DNA of 64,000 bases, from the NCBI GenBank assembly GCA_020443345.1, contig JAGRIH010000037.1, positions 1 through 64,000 of the forward strand, given 5' to 3'. The stretch is from Halioglobus sp. Its GTDB lineage: Bacteria; Pseudomonadota; Gammaproteobacteria; Pseudomonadales; Halieaceae. Below are positions 17,789-28,223 of the stretch, one piece after another. The notes beneath the pieces were generated by a model. That model made no database searches and had not been told where the DNA came from. It was given only the letters and a program-made list of their open reading frames with translations. The position numbers and the translations under genes were made by a program. The first letter of the stretch is position 1. Every line of letters begins with the position of its first letter.

Positions 17789-17800
17789 CGAGCCGGTGTG

Positions 17801-19297
17801 TTACTCCGGCCGCATATGCGGGAACAGCAGCACGTCGCGTATCGAGGTGCAATCGGTAAACAGCATGACCAGCCGGTCTATACCGATACCCTCCCCGACA
17901 GTTGGCGGCAGGCCGTACTCCAGCGCCCGGATGTAGTCGTGGTCATAGTGCATGGCTTCCTCATCGCCCGCGTCCTTCTCCGCCGCCTGGGCGAGGAAGC
18001 GCTCGGCCTGATCCTGTGCATCGTTCAACTCCGAAAAGCCATTGGCCAGCTCCCGGCCGCCGACAAAAAACTCAAAGCGCTCGGTGACAAACGGGTCTTC
18101 GTCACTGCGCCGGGCCAGCGGCGACACCTCGGTGGGGTAATTCGTGATGAACGTGGGCTGCTCCAAGCGGTGCTCCACCGTTTTCTCGAAAATTTCAACC
18201 TGCACCTTGCCCAGGCCCCAACTGTCCTGCAACTGGATGCCCAGCCCGCGGGCGACCTCTCTGGCGGCCGCGTGATCGGACAACTGGTTCGCACTCATAT
18301 CGGGATTGTAGTGCAGGATCGAGTCAAACACGCTCATGCGCTTGAACGGCTGCGACAAATCACAGGTCTGACCCTGGTACTGCAGCGCAGCGCTGCCCAG
18401 CACCGTCTCGGCAAGCCGCCGCAACAGATCCTCGGTGAGGTCCATGGCATCGCGGTAGTCGGCATAGGCCCAGTAGTACTCCAGCATGGTGAATTCCGGG
18501 TTGTGCCTGGTGGAAAGACCCTCGTTGCGAAAACTGCGGTTGATCTCGAATACCTTCTCGAAGCCGCCCACCACCAGGCGCTTGAGATACAGCTCCGGCG
18601 CGATGCGCAGGTACATGTCCTGGTCCAGGGCGTTGTGGTGAGTGATGAAGGGCCTGGCCGCCGCGCCCCCGGGAATCACCTGCATCATCGGCGTTTCCAC
18701 TTCCATGAATCCCAGTTGATTCATGTAATTGCGGATAAACTCGATGATCCGCGAGCGCGTGCGGAACACCTCGCGGGCGGATGGATTGATGATCAGGTCC
18801 AAATAGCGCTGGCGGTAGCGCAGTTCCTGGTCGGCCAGCCCGCGGTACTTGTCGGGCAGCGGTCGCAGCGCCTTGGTCAGCAGCCGCGCCTGCCGCATAT
18901 TGATATACAGGTCGCCCTTGCCCGACTTGTGGATGGGGCCGCTGGCGCCGACGATATCGCCCAGGTCCCAGCTCTTGATCCGGTCCAGGGTCTGCGCGTC
19001 CAGGCCCCTGCGGTCCACGTAGAGCTGGATCTGGCCGGAGCCGTCCTGGATCAGCAGAAAGGCGCCGCGATTGCGCACCAGGCGGCCGGCCACAGCGTAC
19101 TCGCAATCGAGCTGCTCCAGTTCATCCTTGGTGGAATCTGCATACTCGCACTGCAGGTAGTGCGCCAGCGCTGAACGCCGAAAGTCGTTGGGAAACGGAT
19201 TGCCCGCCTCGCGCAGCCGGGCCAGCTTGCCGCGCCGCTCGGCAATCAACTTGTTCTCATCCTGTCCGGGTGCCGCCGCTCCGTCCTGCTCGCTCAT
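17801..19297 (-). CDS. lysS: Lysyl-tRNA synthetase, class II
   Basis: Charges tRNA-Lys with lysine. The 498-residue protein has an N-terminal OB-fold anticodon-binding domain (about residues 60-150) and a class II core. Motif 1 lies around [10 protein letters not shown], motif 2 in [21 protein letters not shown], and motif 3 in [14 protein letters not shown]. Length is normal. Last gene of the recJ-prfB-lysS group, starting 12 bases after prfB ends. Confidence 0.98.
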   Translation of the reverse strand: MSEQDGAAAPGQDENKLIAERRGKLARLREAGNPFPNDFRRSALAHYLQCEYADSTKDELEQLDCEYAVAGRLVRNRGAFLLIQDGSGQIQLYVDRRGLDAQTLDRIKSWDLGDIVGASGPIHKSGKGDLYINMRQARLLTKALRPLPDKYRGLADQELRYRQRYLDLIINPSAREVFRTRSRIIEFIRNYMNQLGFMEVETPMMQVIPGGAAARPFITHHNALDQDMYLRIAPELYLKRLVVGGFEKVFEINRSFRNEGLSTRHNPEFTMLEYYWAYADYRDAMDLTEDLLRRLAETVLGSAALQYQGQTCDLSQPFKRMSVFDSILHYNPDMSANQLSDHAAAREVARGLGIQLQDSWGLGKVQVEIFEKTVEHRLEQPTFITNYPTEVSPLARRSDEDPFVTERFEFFVGGRELANGFSELNDAQDQAERFLAQAAEKDAGDEEAMHYDHDYIRALEYGLPPTVGEGIGIDRLVMLFTDCTSIRDVLLFPHMRPE

Positions 19298-19309
19298 GCT
19301 CTGCCCCTG

Positions 19310-20408
19310 TTACAGCCCGCTTTTCAGCGAGGCCTCGATAAACTGGTCGATGGCGCCGTCCAGCACGGCCTGGGTGTTGCTGGTTTCCACGCCGGTGCGC
19401 AGGTCTTTGATGCGCGAGGCATCGAGCACGTAGGAACGGATCTGGCTGCCCCAGCCGATATCCGCCTTGCTGTCCTCCATGGCCTGCTTTTGCGCATTGC
19501 GCTTGTGTATCTCCATCTCGTAGAGCTTGGCGCGCAGCAGCTTCATCGCGTTGTCCCGGTTCTGGTGCTGCGACCGCTCGGTCTGGCACTGCACTACGAT
19601 ACCGCTGGGGTGGTGGGTGAGGCGCACGGCGGAATCGGTCTTGTTGACGTGCTGCCCGCCGGCCCCGCTGGCGCGATAGGTGTCCACCCGCAGGTCCGCC
19701 GGGTTGATGTCGATCTCGATATGGTCATCGATCTCGGGCGCCACGAACACCGAGGCGAAGGAGGTGTGGCGGCGGTTGCCCGAATCGAAAGGCGACTTGC
19801 GCACCAGCCGGTGCACCCCGGTCTCGGTGCGCAGCCAGCCAAAGGCGTACTGGCCTGCAAATTTTATGGTGGCGCTCTTGATGCCCGCCACATCGCCCCC
19901 GGACACCTCGATCAGCTCCGTGGCAAAACCGCGCGCCTCACCCCAACGCAGATACATGCGCAGCAGCATCTCCGCCCAGTCCTGGGCCTCGGTGCCGCCG
20001 GAGCCGGCCTGGATATCCAGAAACGCGTTGTTGGCGTCCATCTCGCCGCTGAACATGCGGCGGAACTCCAGTTGTTCGAGCACACCCAGCAGGCCATCGA
20101 TTTCCCCGCGCAGTTCCGCTACCGTGGCCGCGTCATCCTCGGCCGCCGCCATCTCCAGCAGATCGGCCGCATCGCGCGCACCGGTGGCGAGTTTTTCAAT
20201 GGCGTGTACGATATCGCTCAGCGAGGACTGCTCGCGCCCCAGTTCCTGGGCCCGCTCCGGGTCGTCCCACACGCTGGGTTCGGCCAGTTCCAGTTCTACC
20301 TCGGCGAGGCGTTCCTTGCGGTTATCGAAGTCAAAGATACCCCCTGAGCACGTCGGTGCGCGCCTCGATATCCTTGAGGGTGTTCAGTAGCGGGTTTATC
20401 TCCAGCAT
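19310..20408 (-). CDS. prfB: Peptide chain release factor 2, with programmed +1 frameshift
   Basis: RF2 terminates translation at UGA and UAA. The first frame runs from the ATG at 20408 ([25 protein letters not shown], 25 codons) to an in-frame TGA at 20331-20333. Reading resumes +1 with [13 protein letters not shown] and ends at 19310. The joined product is 365 residues, the same length as E. coli RF2. The codon-recognition motif SPF lies in [15 protein letters not shown] and the catalytic GGQ in [14 protein letters not shown]. Frameshifting competes with termination at the UGA, so RF2 levels control their own synthesis. Co-oriented between recJ and lysS. Confidence 0.97.
20330..20345 (-). 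promoter_or_regulatory. prfB autoregulatory frameshift signal
   Basis: On the coding strand AGGGGGTATCTTTGAC combines the internal Shine-Dalgarno-like AGGGGG, the slippery CTT and the stop TGA followed by C, exactly the established RF2 recoding site. Confidence 0.95.
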
Positions 20409-20521
20409 ACGCTCAACCAGTTCCTGCCAAAAGGCGCGCATGGTAGCAATATTGGCGCCGGAATTGAATGGTACTTCTCTGACTGGGTAGCCGGGCGCCA
20501 GGGCTGGATTCGATAGCAGCG

Positions 20522-22252
20522 TTACGCTAACGGCACCATGTGCTCGACCACCAGTTGCACCGAGCGCTGGCCGCGAAACTCGTTCACGTCCAGGCGGTAG
20601 GCAATCTCGACCTGGCTCACCGCTGTGTCGGGCCAGGTGTGCCCATCGATATTGAAGGCGATGGCATCGAGGCACTGCGCGCTGTGCGGTGGCGCCAGCA
20701 CCATCTTCAGGTGCCGCCCCCCCACCAGGCGCTGGCTCAGCAGTTGGAACCGGCCGTCGAACACCGGTTCCGGAAAGTGCTGCCCCCAGGGACCGGCGAA
20801 GCGCAGCTGCGTGGCCAGGTCCAGTTGCAGTTCGGCCTCGCCCAGTTCGCCGTCCGATTCAATCACCGCCTGCAGGTGGATGTCCTGCGCATGGCGGGCG
20901 ACCTCCGCCACGAAAGCCTCACAAAACGGCTCGTAGGCGGCGCGCGGCAGGGTCAGTCCCGCCGCCATGGCGTGGCCGCCAAACTTGCTGATCAGGCCCG
21001 GGTGGCGGGTCGCCACGGCGTCGAGGATGTCGCGCATGTGGATGCCGGGGATGGACCTGGCAGAGCCTTTCAGCTCGCCCGCATCGCTGTCGGCAAAGGC
21101 GATGGTCGGGCGGTGCAGGCGGTCCTTGATGCGCGAGGCGAGGATGCCGATCACCCCCTGGTGCCAGCCGCTGCGATACAGCGTCATGGCCACCGGCGGC
21201 GCCTCGGCCTCCGCCAGCGGCAGTTGTGCAAGTATTTGCAACGCTTCGCGCTGCATGTCCTGCTCGATGCTGCGCCGGTCCTGGTTGAGCTGTTGCAACT
21301 GCGCGGCCAGCGCGGTGGCGCGCTCGGCACAGTCGCTCAGCAGACACTCGATGCCGATGGACATATCGTCCAGGCGGCCCGCGGCATTGATCCTCGGGCC
21401 CACCGCAAAGCCCAGGTCCGAGGCGACCACACTGCGCTGCGCCCGGCCCGCCACCTGCAGCAGTGCCTGGATACCCGGCCGCGCCTGCCCGGCGCGAATG
21501 CGCTGCAGCCCCGCCGCCACCAGAATGCGGTTGTTGCGATCCAGCGGCACCACGTCCGCCACAGTGCCCAGCGCCACCAGGTCCAGGTACTGCGCCAGGT
21601 TGACCTCGGCACGCCCCGCAAACCAGTCGCGCCGGCGCAGCTCGGCGCGCAGTGCCAGCAGGGTATAAAACATGACGCCCACCCCCGCCAGGTGTTTGCT
21701 GGGAAAATCACAGGCGCTCTGGTTGGGATTGACGATGACATCCGCCGCGGGCAGTTCACGTCCGGCCAGGTGATGGTCGGTAATCAGGGTCGCTATGCCG
21801 CGCTCCCGCGCCGCGGCCACGCCCGCCACGCTGGAGATACCGTTGTCCACGGTGATGATGAGGTCGGGCTTGCGGGTGGCCGCCAGGGCGACGATCTCCG
21901 GCGTGAGACCGTAGCCGTACTCAAAGCGGTTGGGCACCAGGTAATCCACATGGCGGGCGCCGAGCGCGCGCAGCGCGGCCACCGCCAGGGCGGTGCTGGT
22001 GGCTCCGTCCGCATCAAAATCGCCGACGATAAGCAGGCGCTGCCCGCCGGCCAGGGCATCCGCCAGCAGTTGCGCGGCGCGCCCGGCGTTGTGCAGTGCG
22101 GTGGGCGGCAGCAACTGCGCCAGACCCAGATCGAGTTCCCCGGTGCTGGTTACGCCCCGGGCGCTGTAAATGCGCGCCAGCAGGGGATGCAGGCCGGCCT
22201 CGGCCGCGGACAGGACAGTGGCGGCGCGGCGCCTGCGAATCACTTTTTGCAC
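20522..22252 (-). CDS. recJ: Single-stranded-DNA-specific 5'-3' exonuclease RecJ
   Basis: A 576-residue DHH-family nuclease used in mismatch repair and recombination. The catalytic core shows motif I LIVGDFDADGATSTALAV, the DHH motif in LITDHHLAG and the DHHA1 segment around GGHAMAAGLTL. A C-terminal OB fold completes it. Length is typical. Its stop lies 113 bases before prfB, and thrC ends 17 bases upstream of its start, so thrC, recJ, prfB and lysS probably share transcripts. Confidence 0.97.
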   Translation of the reverse strand: MQKVIRRRRAATVLSAAEAGLHPLLARIYSARGVTSTGELDLGLAQLLPPTALHNAGRAAQLLADALAGGQRLLIVGDFDADGATSTALAVAALRALGARHVDYLVPNRFEYGYGLTPEIVALAATRKPDLIITVDNGISSVAGVAAARERGIATLITDHHLAGRELPAADVIVNPNQSACDFPSKHLAGVGVMFYTLLALRAELRRRDWFAGRAEVNLAQYLDLVALGTVADVVPLDRNNRILVAAGLQRIRAGQARPGIQALLQVAGRAQRSVVASDLGFAVGPRINAAGRLDDMSIGIECLLSDCAERATALAAQLQQLNQDRRSIEQDMQREALQILAQLPLAEAEAPPVAMTLYRSGWHQGVIGILASRIKDRLHRPTIAFADSDAGELKGSARSIPGIHMRDILDAVATRHPGLISKFGGHAMAAGLTLPRAAYEPFCEAFVAEVARHAQDIHLQAVIESDGELGEAELQLDLATQLRFAGPWGQHFPEPVFDGRFQLLSQRLVGGRHLKMVLAPPHSAQCLDAIAFNIDGHTWPDTAVSQVEIAYRLDVNEFRGQRSVQLVVEHMVPLA

Positions 22253-22269
22253 GTCTGCGCCGCGGTGCC

Positions 22270-23667
22270 TCAGGCCGTGCAGTGCTGTGCGATAAAGCCC
22301 TGTACCGCCGACAGTTCGTTGGGCAGTACCTCGAAGCGCTCCGTGCGCTGGAACAAATCGTGCAGATGCGGAGGGAGATCCACCGCCCGCTGCAGTCCGG
22401 CCCGGGCCACCGCATCGGGGAATTTGGCGGGGTGCGCGGTGGCCAGTGCGATTACCGGCACGGCGGCGTCGATGTCTGCCTCCAGTGCCGCTTGCACGCC
22501 GATGGCGCTGTGCGGGTCCAGCAGGTACTCGCAGTCGTTCCAGGTGCTGGCGATCTGTGCACAGGTCGCCTCGTCGGAGACACAGTGGCTGCTGAAAAGG
22601 CCGCGCAAACGCTGCATGGCCGCCTCGCTGAAGGCGATTTCGCCGTGCTCAAAGCGCCGCATCAGGCCGGCAACCGCCGCCCCGTCGCGATCGTACAGGT
22701 CGAACAGCAGGCGCTCGAAATTGCTGGACACGGTGATATCCATGCTCGGGGACAGGCTGTGGACCAGCGCCTGGCGCGCGTAGGTGCCCGTACGCAGGAC
22801 CCGGTGCAGCACGTCGTTGCGGTTGGTGGCGATCACCAGGCGCGCTACCGGCAGGCCCATCTGCTGGGCCAGATAGCCGGCAAAGATGTCGCCAAAGTTA
22901 CCGGTGGGCACACTGAACGCTACCGACCGGGCCGGCGCACCAAGCGCCACCGCCGCGTAAAAATAGTAGACGATCTGGGCCATGATACGCGCCCAGTTGA
23001 TGGAATTGACCGCCACCAGGCGGCGGTCACCGGGCAGAAACGCGCGCCCGTTGAAACTGGCCTTGACCATGGCCTGGCAGTCGTCGAAGTTACCCTGTAT
23101 CGCCAGGTTGTGGATATTGTCGCCGACCACGGTCGTCATCTGGCGGCGCTGCACGTCGGACACGCGCCGGTGCGGGTGCAGAATGAAAATATCGATGTTC
23201 CTGCAGCGCTTGCAGCCCTCGATCGCCGCCGAGCCGGTATCGCCGGAGGTGGCGCCCAGGATCACCACCTTCTGGTGCCGGCGCTCCAGCACGTAGTCGA
23301 GCAGGCGCCCCAGCAACTGCAGGGCGAAATCCTTGAAGGCCAGCGTCGGTCCGTGAAACAGCTCCAGCACCCAGCGGTTGGCCGCGATCTGCACCAGGGG
23401 CGCCACCGCGTCGTGGCGAAAATCCGCATAGGTGTCGCGCAGGAGCTGCCGCAGGTCAGCGGCGGGAATGCAGTCGCCGACGAAGGGGGCGATGATGGTT
23501 TGCGCCAGCTCCGGGTAGTCCATAGCGGCCATGGCGGCGATGTCCTCCCGGCTGAACACCGGCAGGTGCTGCGGCACGTACAGGCCGCCGTCGGCGGCCA
23601 GCCCGGTCAGCAGAACCTGTTCAAAGTCGAGCGCGGGCGCCTGCCCGCGGGTGCTGATATAGTTCAC
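22270..23667 (-). CDS. thrC: Threonine synthase
   Basis: PLP enzyme converting O-phosphohomoserine to threonine. The 465-residue form starts at GTG (VNYISTRGQAPALDFEQVLL), which matches the family N-terminus; an upstream extension of 36 codons does not. The PLP lysine is in HGPTLAFKDFALQ near residue 108 and the phosphate-binding loop in SVPTGNFGDIFAGY. The long form is usual in pseudomonad-type gammaproteobacteria. It begins 19 bases after hom ends, making a hom-thrC pair. Confidence 0.97.
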   Translation of the reverse strand: MNYISTRGQAPALDFEQVLLTGLAADGGLYVPQHLPVFSREDIAAMAAMDYPELAQTIIAPFVGDCIPAADLRQLLRDTYADFRHDAVAPLVQIAANRWVLELFHGPTLAFKDFALQLLGRLLDYVLERRHQKVVILGATSGDTGSAAIEGCKRCRNIDIFILHPHRRVSDVQRRQMTTVVGDNIHNLAIQGNFDDCQAMVKASFNGRAFLPGDRRLVAVNSINWARIMAQIVYYFYAAVALGAPARSVAFSVPTGNFGDIFAGYLAQQMGLPVARLVIATNRNDVLHRVLRTGTYARQALVHSLSPSMDITVSSNFERLLFDLYDRDGAAVAGLMRRFEHGEIAFSEAAMQRLRGLFSSHCVSDEATCAQIASTWNDCEYLLDPHSAIGVQAALEADIDAAVPVIALATAHPAKFPDAVARAGLQRAVDLPPHLHDLFQRTERFEVLPNELSAVQGFIAQHCTA

Positions 23668-23686
23668 CTGTCGTCGTCCCCGGCGC

Positions 23687-25042
23687 TCAGCCGTCCAGTG
23701 CCTCCACCCGGATACGGGTGATCGTACCGTGAATCGCATCCAGCGCCCCGAGCGCGGCCACGGCGCTGTCGACACTGCCCTGCAGCGCCGGGTTGGTCAA
23801 CACGATCAGTTGTACCCGGGTCTCCCCGGGCGCCGGTGCTTTCTGAATCAGCGCCTCGATGCTGATACCGCGTTCGCTGAACAGGGAGGCGACTGTGGAC
23901 AGCACCCCGGTGCGGTCCTCTACTTCCATGCGCAGGTACCAGGGCGTGATAACCTGCTCCATCGGCACGATCGGCAGCGACCGCACGCACTCGGGCGCAA
24001 AGCCCAGCGCCGGCACGCGACAGGCGCGGCCCGCACGCATGTCCCGCGCCAGGTCCACCAGGTCCGCCACCACCGCTGACGCTGTCGGCTCCGCTCCGGC
24101 CCCCGCGCCGTAATACAGGGTCGGACCGACGGCGTTACCTTCCACCAGTATGGCGTTTTGCACGCCGTCCACGTCCGCGAGCAGACGGTGGTCGGGAATC
24201 AGCGTGGGGTGCACCCGCAGCTCCACGCCCGCGCCGTTCTGCTTGGCGATACCCAAGTGCTTGATGATATAGCCCAGCTCCCGCGCGTACTCCACGTCCT
24301 GCGTCTTGAGGTGGGTAATGCCCTCGGTGTACACCGCTTCGAACTGCAGCGGGATACCAAAGGCCAGGGCGGCGAGAATCACCAGTTTGTGCGCCGCGTC
24401 GATGCCCTCGATATCAAAGGTCGGATCGGCCTCGGCATAGCCCAGCGTCTGCGCCTCGGCCAGCGCCTCGGAGAACTCCCGGCCCCGGTCGCGCATCTCG
24501 GTGAGGATGTAGTTGCCGGTGCCGTTGATGATACCGGCCAGCCACTCGATGCGGTTGCCCGCCAGGCCCTCGCGCAGCGCCTTGATGATCGGTATGCCGC
24601 CGGCCACGGCGGCCTCGAAGCGCACTTCCACACCGTGCGCGTCGGCCAATGCAAATAGCTCGTTGCCGAACTCGGCGATCAGCGCCTTGTTGGCGGTGAC
24701 CACGTGCTTGCCGGCGCGGATGGCCTGTTCGATCAACTCGCGGGCGACGGTGGTGCCGCCGATCAACTCCACCAGGATATCGACGCCCGGATCGCGCGCC
24801 ACCTCGAAAATATCGCGGCTCACCCGGCTCGCGCCCAGATCCAGCCCGGCGTGTTCCCGGCGGGTGCCCACGTGGGTGACCTGCAGCGACAGTCGGGCCC
24901 GCGCCGCCACCACCTGGGCATTCCTGCGCAGCACTTCGAAGGTGCCGCGGCCGACCGTGCCCAGGCCGCAGATACCGATATTGACTGGTTTCAAGTTCGC
25001 TCCGGCCTCGTCTGCTGATTGACTGCTCAGGGGTTTGTCCAT
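23687..25042 (-). CDS. hom: Homoserine dehydrogenase
   Basis: Reduces aspartate semialdehyde to homoserine. The 451-residue monofunctional enzyme has a Rossmann motif GLGTVGRG near residue 28, catalytic-domain sequence GIINGTGNYILTEM and a C-terminal ACT domain (MEVEDRTGVLSTVASLFSERGISI) that binds threonine for feedback inhibition. The ATG overlaps the TGA of the aminotransferase gene by one base, indicating coupling; a TTG three bases earlier is an alternative. Confidence 0.97.
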   Translation of the reverse strand: MDKPLSSQSADEAGANLKPVNIGICGLGTVGRGTFEVLRRNAQVVAARARLSLQVTHVGTRREHAGLDLGASRVSRDIFEVARDPGVDILVELIGGTTVARELIEQAIRAGKHVVTANKALIAEFGNELFALADAHGVEVRFEAAVAGGIPIIKALREGLAGNRIEWLAGIINGTGNYILTEMRDRGREFSEALAEAQTLGYAEADPTFDIEGIDAAHKLVILAALAFGIPLQFEAVYTEGITHLKTQDVEYARELGYIIKHLGIAKQNGAGVELRVHPTLIPDHRLLADVDGVQNAILVEGNAVGPTLYYGAGAGAEPTASAVVADLVDLARDMRAGRACRVPALGFAPECVRSLPIVPMEQVITPWYLRMEVEDRTGVLSTVASLFSERGISIEALIQKAPAPGETRVQLIVLTNPALQGSVDSAVAALGALDAIHGTITRIRVEALDG

Positions 25043-26232
25043 CAAGCGAAACCGTCGCTGCGAATCATGCGTTTGATGTTGCGGATAGCCTGCCGCGTGC
25101 GGTGTTCATTTTCAATGAGTCCAAAGCGGACGTGGTCCTCCCCGTACTCGCCGAAGCCGACGCCGGGAGAGACCGCCACCTTGGCATCGGCCAGCAGCTT
25201 CTTGCTGAACTCCAAAGAGCCCATCGCCCGATAAAATTCGGGCACTCTGGCCCACAGGAACATGGTGGCTCGGGGCGGCTTGACCGGCCAGCCGGCGGCG
25301 TTCAGGCCGGCGCACAACACGTCCCGGCGCGACTGGTACATCGCCGCAATGTCTGCCACGCAGGACTGGTCTCCCTCCAGCGCCGCAATCGCCGCGACCT
25401 GGATCGGTGTGAACATGCCGTAGTCGAGGTAGGACTTGATGCGCGCCAGCGCGCCAATCAGCGTTTTGTTGCCGCAGCAAAAACCCACCCGCCAGCCGGG
25501 CATGTTGTAGCTTTTGGACATACTGAAAAACTCCACCGCCACCTCCCGCGCACCGCTCACCTGCAGTATGGAGGGCGCGACATAGCCGTCGTAACACAGG
25601 TCCGCGTAGGCCAGGTCCTGCACGACCCAGATGGAGTGCTCGCGGGCGATGGCGACCACCCGTTCGTAAAATTCCAGTTCCACACACTGGGCCGTGGGGT
25701 TGGAGGGAAAATTGAGCACCAGCATCTTGGGGCGCGGCCAACTGGTCTGGATGGCCTTTTCCAGTTCCACGAAAAATTCGTTCTCGTGTTCACCCATCGG
25801 CACATGCCGGATATCCGCACCGGAGATCACGAAACCGTAGGGGTGGATCGGATAGGAGGGATTGGGCACCAGGATGGCGTCTCCCGGGCCGGTGGTGGCC
25901 AGTGCCAGGTGCGCCAGGCCCTCCTTGGAGCCCAGCGTGACAATGGCCTCACTGGCCGGGTCCAGCGTCACGTCGTAGCGCCGCTGGTACCACTGGCAGA
26001 TCGCCCGGCGCAGGCGCGGTATACCCTTGGACTGGGAGTAGCGGTGGGTGTCGCCGCGCCGTGCGGTCTCCACCATTTTGTCCACGATATGCTGCGGGGT
26101 GGGCTGATCGGGGTTGCCCATCCCGAAATCGATGATGTCATCGCCCGCGGCCCGCGCCTGCTGCTTCAGCTCGCCGATAATATTGAAGACGTAGGGCGGC
26201 AGGCGCTCGATGCGCCGAAATTGATCGTCCAC
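25042..26232 (-). CDS. alaC: AlaC-type PLP aminotransferase (pyruvate to alanine)
   Basis: A 396-residue class I/II aminotransferase. Diagnostic segments are DFGMGNPDQPTP near residue 36, PNPSYPIHPYGF, NFPSNPTAQ and the PLP-lysine motif SMSKSYNMPGWRVG near residue 240. The sequence pattern matches the AlaC/YfdZ group, which makes alanine from pyruvate and glutamate. It is commonly placed directly before hom-thrC in this lineage, and the one-base overlap with hom fits. Confidence 0.9.
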   Translation of the reverse strand: MDDQFRRIERLPPYVFNIIGELKQQARAAGDDIIDFGMGNPDQPTPQHIVDKMVETARRGDTHRYSQSKGIPRLRRAICQWYQRRYDVTLDPASEAIVTLGSKEGLAHLALATTGPGDAILVPNPSYPIHPYGFVISGADIRHVPMGEHENEFFVELEKAIQTSWPRPKMLVLNFPSNPTAQCVELEFYERVVAIAREHSIWVVQDLAYADLCYDGYVAPSILQVSGAREVAVEFFSMSKSYNMPGWRVGFCCGNKTLIGALARIKSYLDYGMFTPIQVAAIAALEGDQSCVADIAAMYQSRRDVLCAGLNAAGWPVKPPRATMFLWARVPEFYRAMGSLEFSKKLLADAKVAVSPGVGFGEYGEDHVRFGLIENEHRTRQAIRNIKRMIRSDGFA

Positions 26233-26364
26233 GGTAGTCCGACTCTGCTGGGCGTCCCGCCGGGACGCAAGGTTACGAAAAGGTGGGAAACAGTACTGAG
26301 TCAGCCCTTTGCTGTCAACGCAGGAACGCTTCGAGCGGCCCGGTTGCCGCGCCCGGAGCGCCCA

Positions 26365-27117
26365 CTACTCCAGGTCCAGCGTCGCCATCAGCTCAGCGGC
26401 GGACTGATAGCCGGGAATCATCTGCCCGTCCGCGGTGACAATTGCCGGCGTACCGCGCACCCCCATGTCCTGCCCCAACTGGTACTGGGCGGCGACCGGA
26501 TTGCCGGCACAGACGTTTTGCGGCACGCTTTGCCGGTTTTTCAGTTTGGTCAGCACGCCCTGGCGATCCTGCGCGCACCATGCGGTGGCAAGCTGCCGGA
26601 ATCCGTCAGAGTCGGTACCGGCGCGCGGATAGGCCAGGTAGCGCACCTCCACGCCGCGCCGGTTCAGCTCCGGTACTTCCCGGTGCAGTTTCTGGCAATA
26701 AAAACAGGTGACATCGGTAAACACAGTGATGTGCGTGCGGGCTTCGCCCTGGGCGGGAAACACGATCATATCCTCGGGCGCCACCTCGGCCAGCCGCTGC
26801 ACGCGCTCGCCGTCGCGGCGCTTTTCCGCGAGATTGATATAGCCTTTGGGGCCGACCGCGAACAGGTCCCCCAGGACGAAATAATCACCGCCGGCCGTGG
26901 CATAGACCAGCGGCCCATTGATGAACTGCACGGCAAACAGGCCCGGAATCTCGCTGGGGGTGATACTGCCCACCTGCAGCCCCATGCCATCCACTTCCAG
27001 CCTGGTGCGCAGTGTGGCCTGCTGCGCTTCGTCCAGTGTCTCCTGCGCCAGTGTCCACGGCGCGCCAACGAGCAGCAGCGCAGCGAGCAGCAGCGCTTGT
27101 AAACCTCGGAAAACCAT
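26365..27117 (-). CDS. dsbC: Thiol:disulfide interchange protein DsbC
   Basis: Periplasmic disulfide isomerase of 250 residues. A signal peptide runs to about residue 24 (TLAQ). The N-terminal dimerisation domain covers about residues 30-85. A thioredoxin-fold domain follows, with active site CFYC in TDVTCFYCQKLH (E. coli has CGYC) and the cis-Pro loop GVRGTPAIV. A second cysteine pair (WCAQ...NVCAG) matches the structural disulfide. It lies between xerD and alaC in the conserved xerD-dsbC-recJ neighbourhood. Confidence 0.95.
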   Translation of the reverse strand: MVFRGLQALLLAALLLVGAPWTLAQETLDEAQQATLRTRLEVDGMGLQVGSITPSEIPGLFAVQFINGPLVYATAGGDYFVLGDLFAVGPKGYINLAEKRRDGERVQRLAEVAPEDMIVFPAQGEARTHITVFTDVTCFYCQKLHREVPELNRRGVEVRYLAYPRAGTDSDGFRQLATAWCAQDRQGVLTKLKNRQSVPQNVCAGNPVAAQYQLGQDMGVRGTPAIVTADGQMIPGYQSAAELMATLDLE

Positions 27118-27168
27118 CGTTCGTCCTCTGTTGTGGTGGGTTGGAGCGGCAAGCCCCCGGATAGTTCC

Positions 27169-28080
27169 TCACCCCCGGGGATGATGTTGTGCGTGCAGCT
27201 CCTGCATGCGCTGTTTTGCCACGTGAGTGTAGATCTGCGTGGTGCTCAGGTCACTGTGCCCCAGCAGCATCTGCACCACGCGCAGATCGGCGCCGTGATT
27301 GAGCAGGTGGGTGGCAAAGGCGTGGCGCAGGGTGTGGGGTGACAGGTGCTTGCTGATACCCGCGCGCCGGGCGTAGATTTTAATACGGTACCAGAAAGTC
27401 TGGCGCGTCATTTGCCGGCCGCGGCGGCTGGGAAATACCACGTCGCTCGGCAGGCCTTGCGACAATTCGGCGCGGGGTCCAGCCATATAGCGCCGCAGCC
27501 AGTCCAGCGCCTCCTCGCCCACCGGCACCAGGCGCTCCTTGCCGCCCTTGCCGAAAACCCGCACCACGCCCTGGTTGAGGTTGATCTGGACGACCTGCAG
27601 AGCGGTGAGTTCGCTCACCCGCAGGCCGCAGGCGTACAGCAATTCCAGCATGGTGCGATCCCTGAATTCCAGCGCCAGTTCCAGATCCGGCGCCTGCAAT
27701 AATCTGTCGACCTCGGCTTCGGACAGGGACCGGGGCAGGGGTCGTCCCAGTTGCGGGCTGTCCACGTTCACCGTGGGATCCACCGCGATGCGGCCCTCGC
27801 GCAACTGGTAGCGATAAAAGCCGCGCACACAGGACAGAAACCGCGCGCTCGACCGGGCCGACTGGCCCTGCGCAAGGCGCACCCCCAGATAGGCCTGCAG
27901 GGCGGCGCGGTCCGCCCGCAGCACACTACTGCCGCGATTGCTCACCAGCCAGTCGTCGAACTGCCGCAAATCGCGGCGATAGGAGGACAGGGAATGCATG
28001 CTCAGGCCCTTTTCCATCCACATGGCGTCGATGTAGCGGTCTATCTCCGGATGTTCGTGCAGATCAGTCGCCCTCGTCAC
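27169..28080 (-). CDS. xerD: Site-specific tyrosine recombinase XerD
   Basis: Resolves chromosome dimers at dif with XerC. From the GTG at 28080 it has 303 residues, the family norm; an upstream extension is not homologous. The core-binding domain begins IDRYIDAMWMEKGLSMHSLSSYRRDL. The catalytic residues are Arg in YACGLRVSEL, the HTLRHAFATHLL box, the GHSDLSTTQIYTHV box and its Tyr. Placement ahead of dsbC identifies XerD rather than XerC. Confidence 0.96.
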   Translation of the reverse strand: MTRATDLHEHPEIDRYIDAMWMEKGLSMHSLSSYRRDLRQFDDWLVSNRGSSVLRADRAALQAYLGVRLAQGQSARSSARFLSCVRGFYRYQLREGRIAVDPTVNVDSPQLGRPLPRSLSEAEVDRLLQAPDLELALEFRDRTMLELLYACGLRVSELTALQVVQINLNQGVVRVFGKGGKERLVPVGEEALDWLRRYMAGPRAELSQGLPSDVVFPSRRGRQMTRQTFWYRIKIYARRAGISKHLSPHTLRHAFATHLLNHGADLRVVQMLLGHSDLSTTQIYTHVAKQRMQELHAQHHPRG

Positions 28081-28175
28081 ACTATCTGAGTTGGCCCCAA
28101 CCCTACCACGAAATGTGCCGGTACCGGCACGGCATCTTCCATGCGGCATCTTCCATGCGGCCTGGCGCACCACGG

Positions 28176-28203
28176 AAAAAAAGCGGCCGGGGCCGCTTTT
28201 TTT
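28176..28203. terminator. Bidirectional intrinsic terminator
   Basis: AAGCGGC (28181-28187) pairs with GCCGCTT (28192-28198) across a four-base loop, flanked by A-runs and T-runs on the two sides. It lies 20 bases after the rplS stop and ends the rpsP-rimM-trmD-rplS transcript. Confidence 0.85.
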
Positions 28204-28223
28204 GACTGTGTGCAGCACGCTGC

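Noticed and set aside
20540-22783. 747-codon frame antisense to recJ and thrC
   Set aside because: A shadow of the two real genes in GC-rich DNA; His/Arg/Gln-rich with no domain.
23687-26232. alaC-hom-thrC lying inside the xerD-dsbC-recJ-prfB-lysS order as an insertion
   Set aside because: This arrangement is, to my knowledge, common in pseudomonad-like gammaproteobacteria; no repeats or compositional shift mark an insertion.
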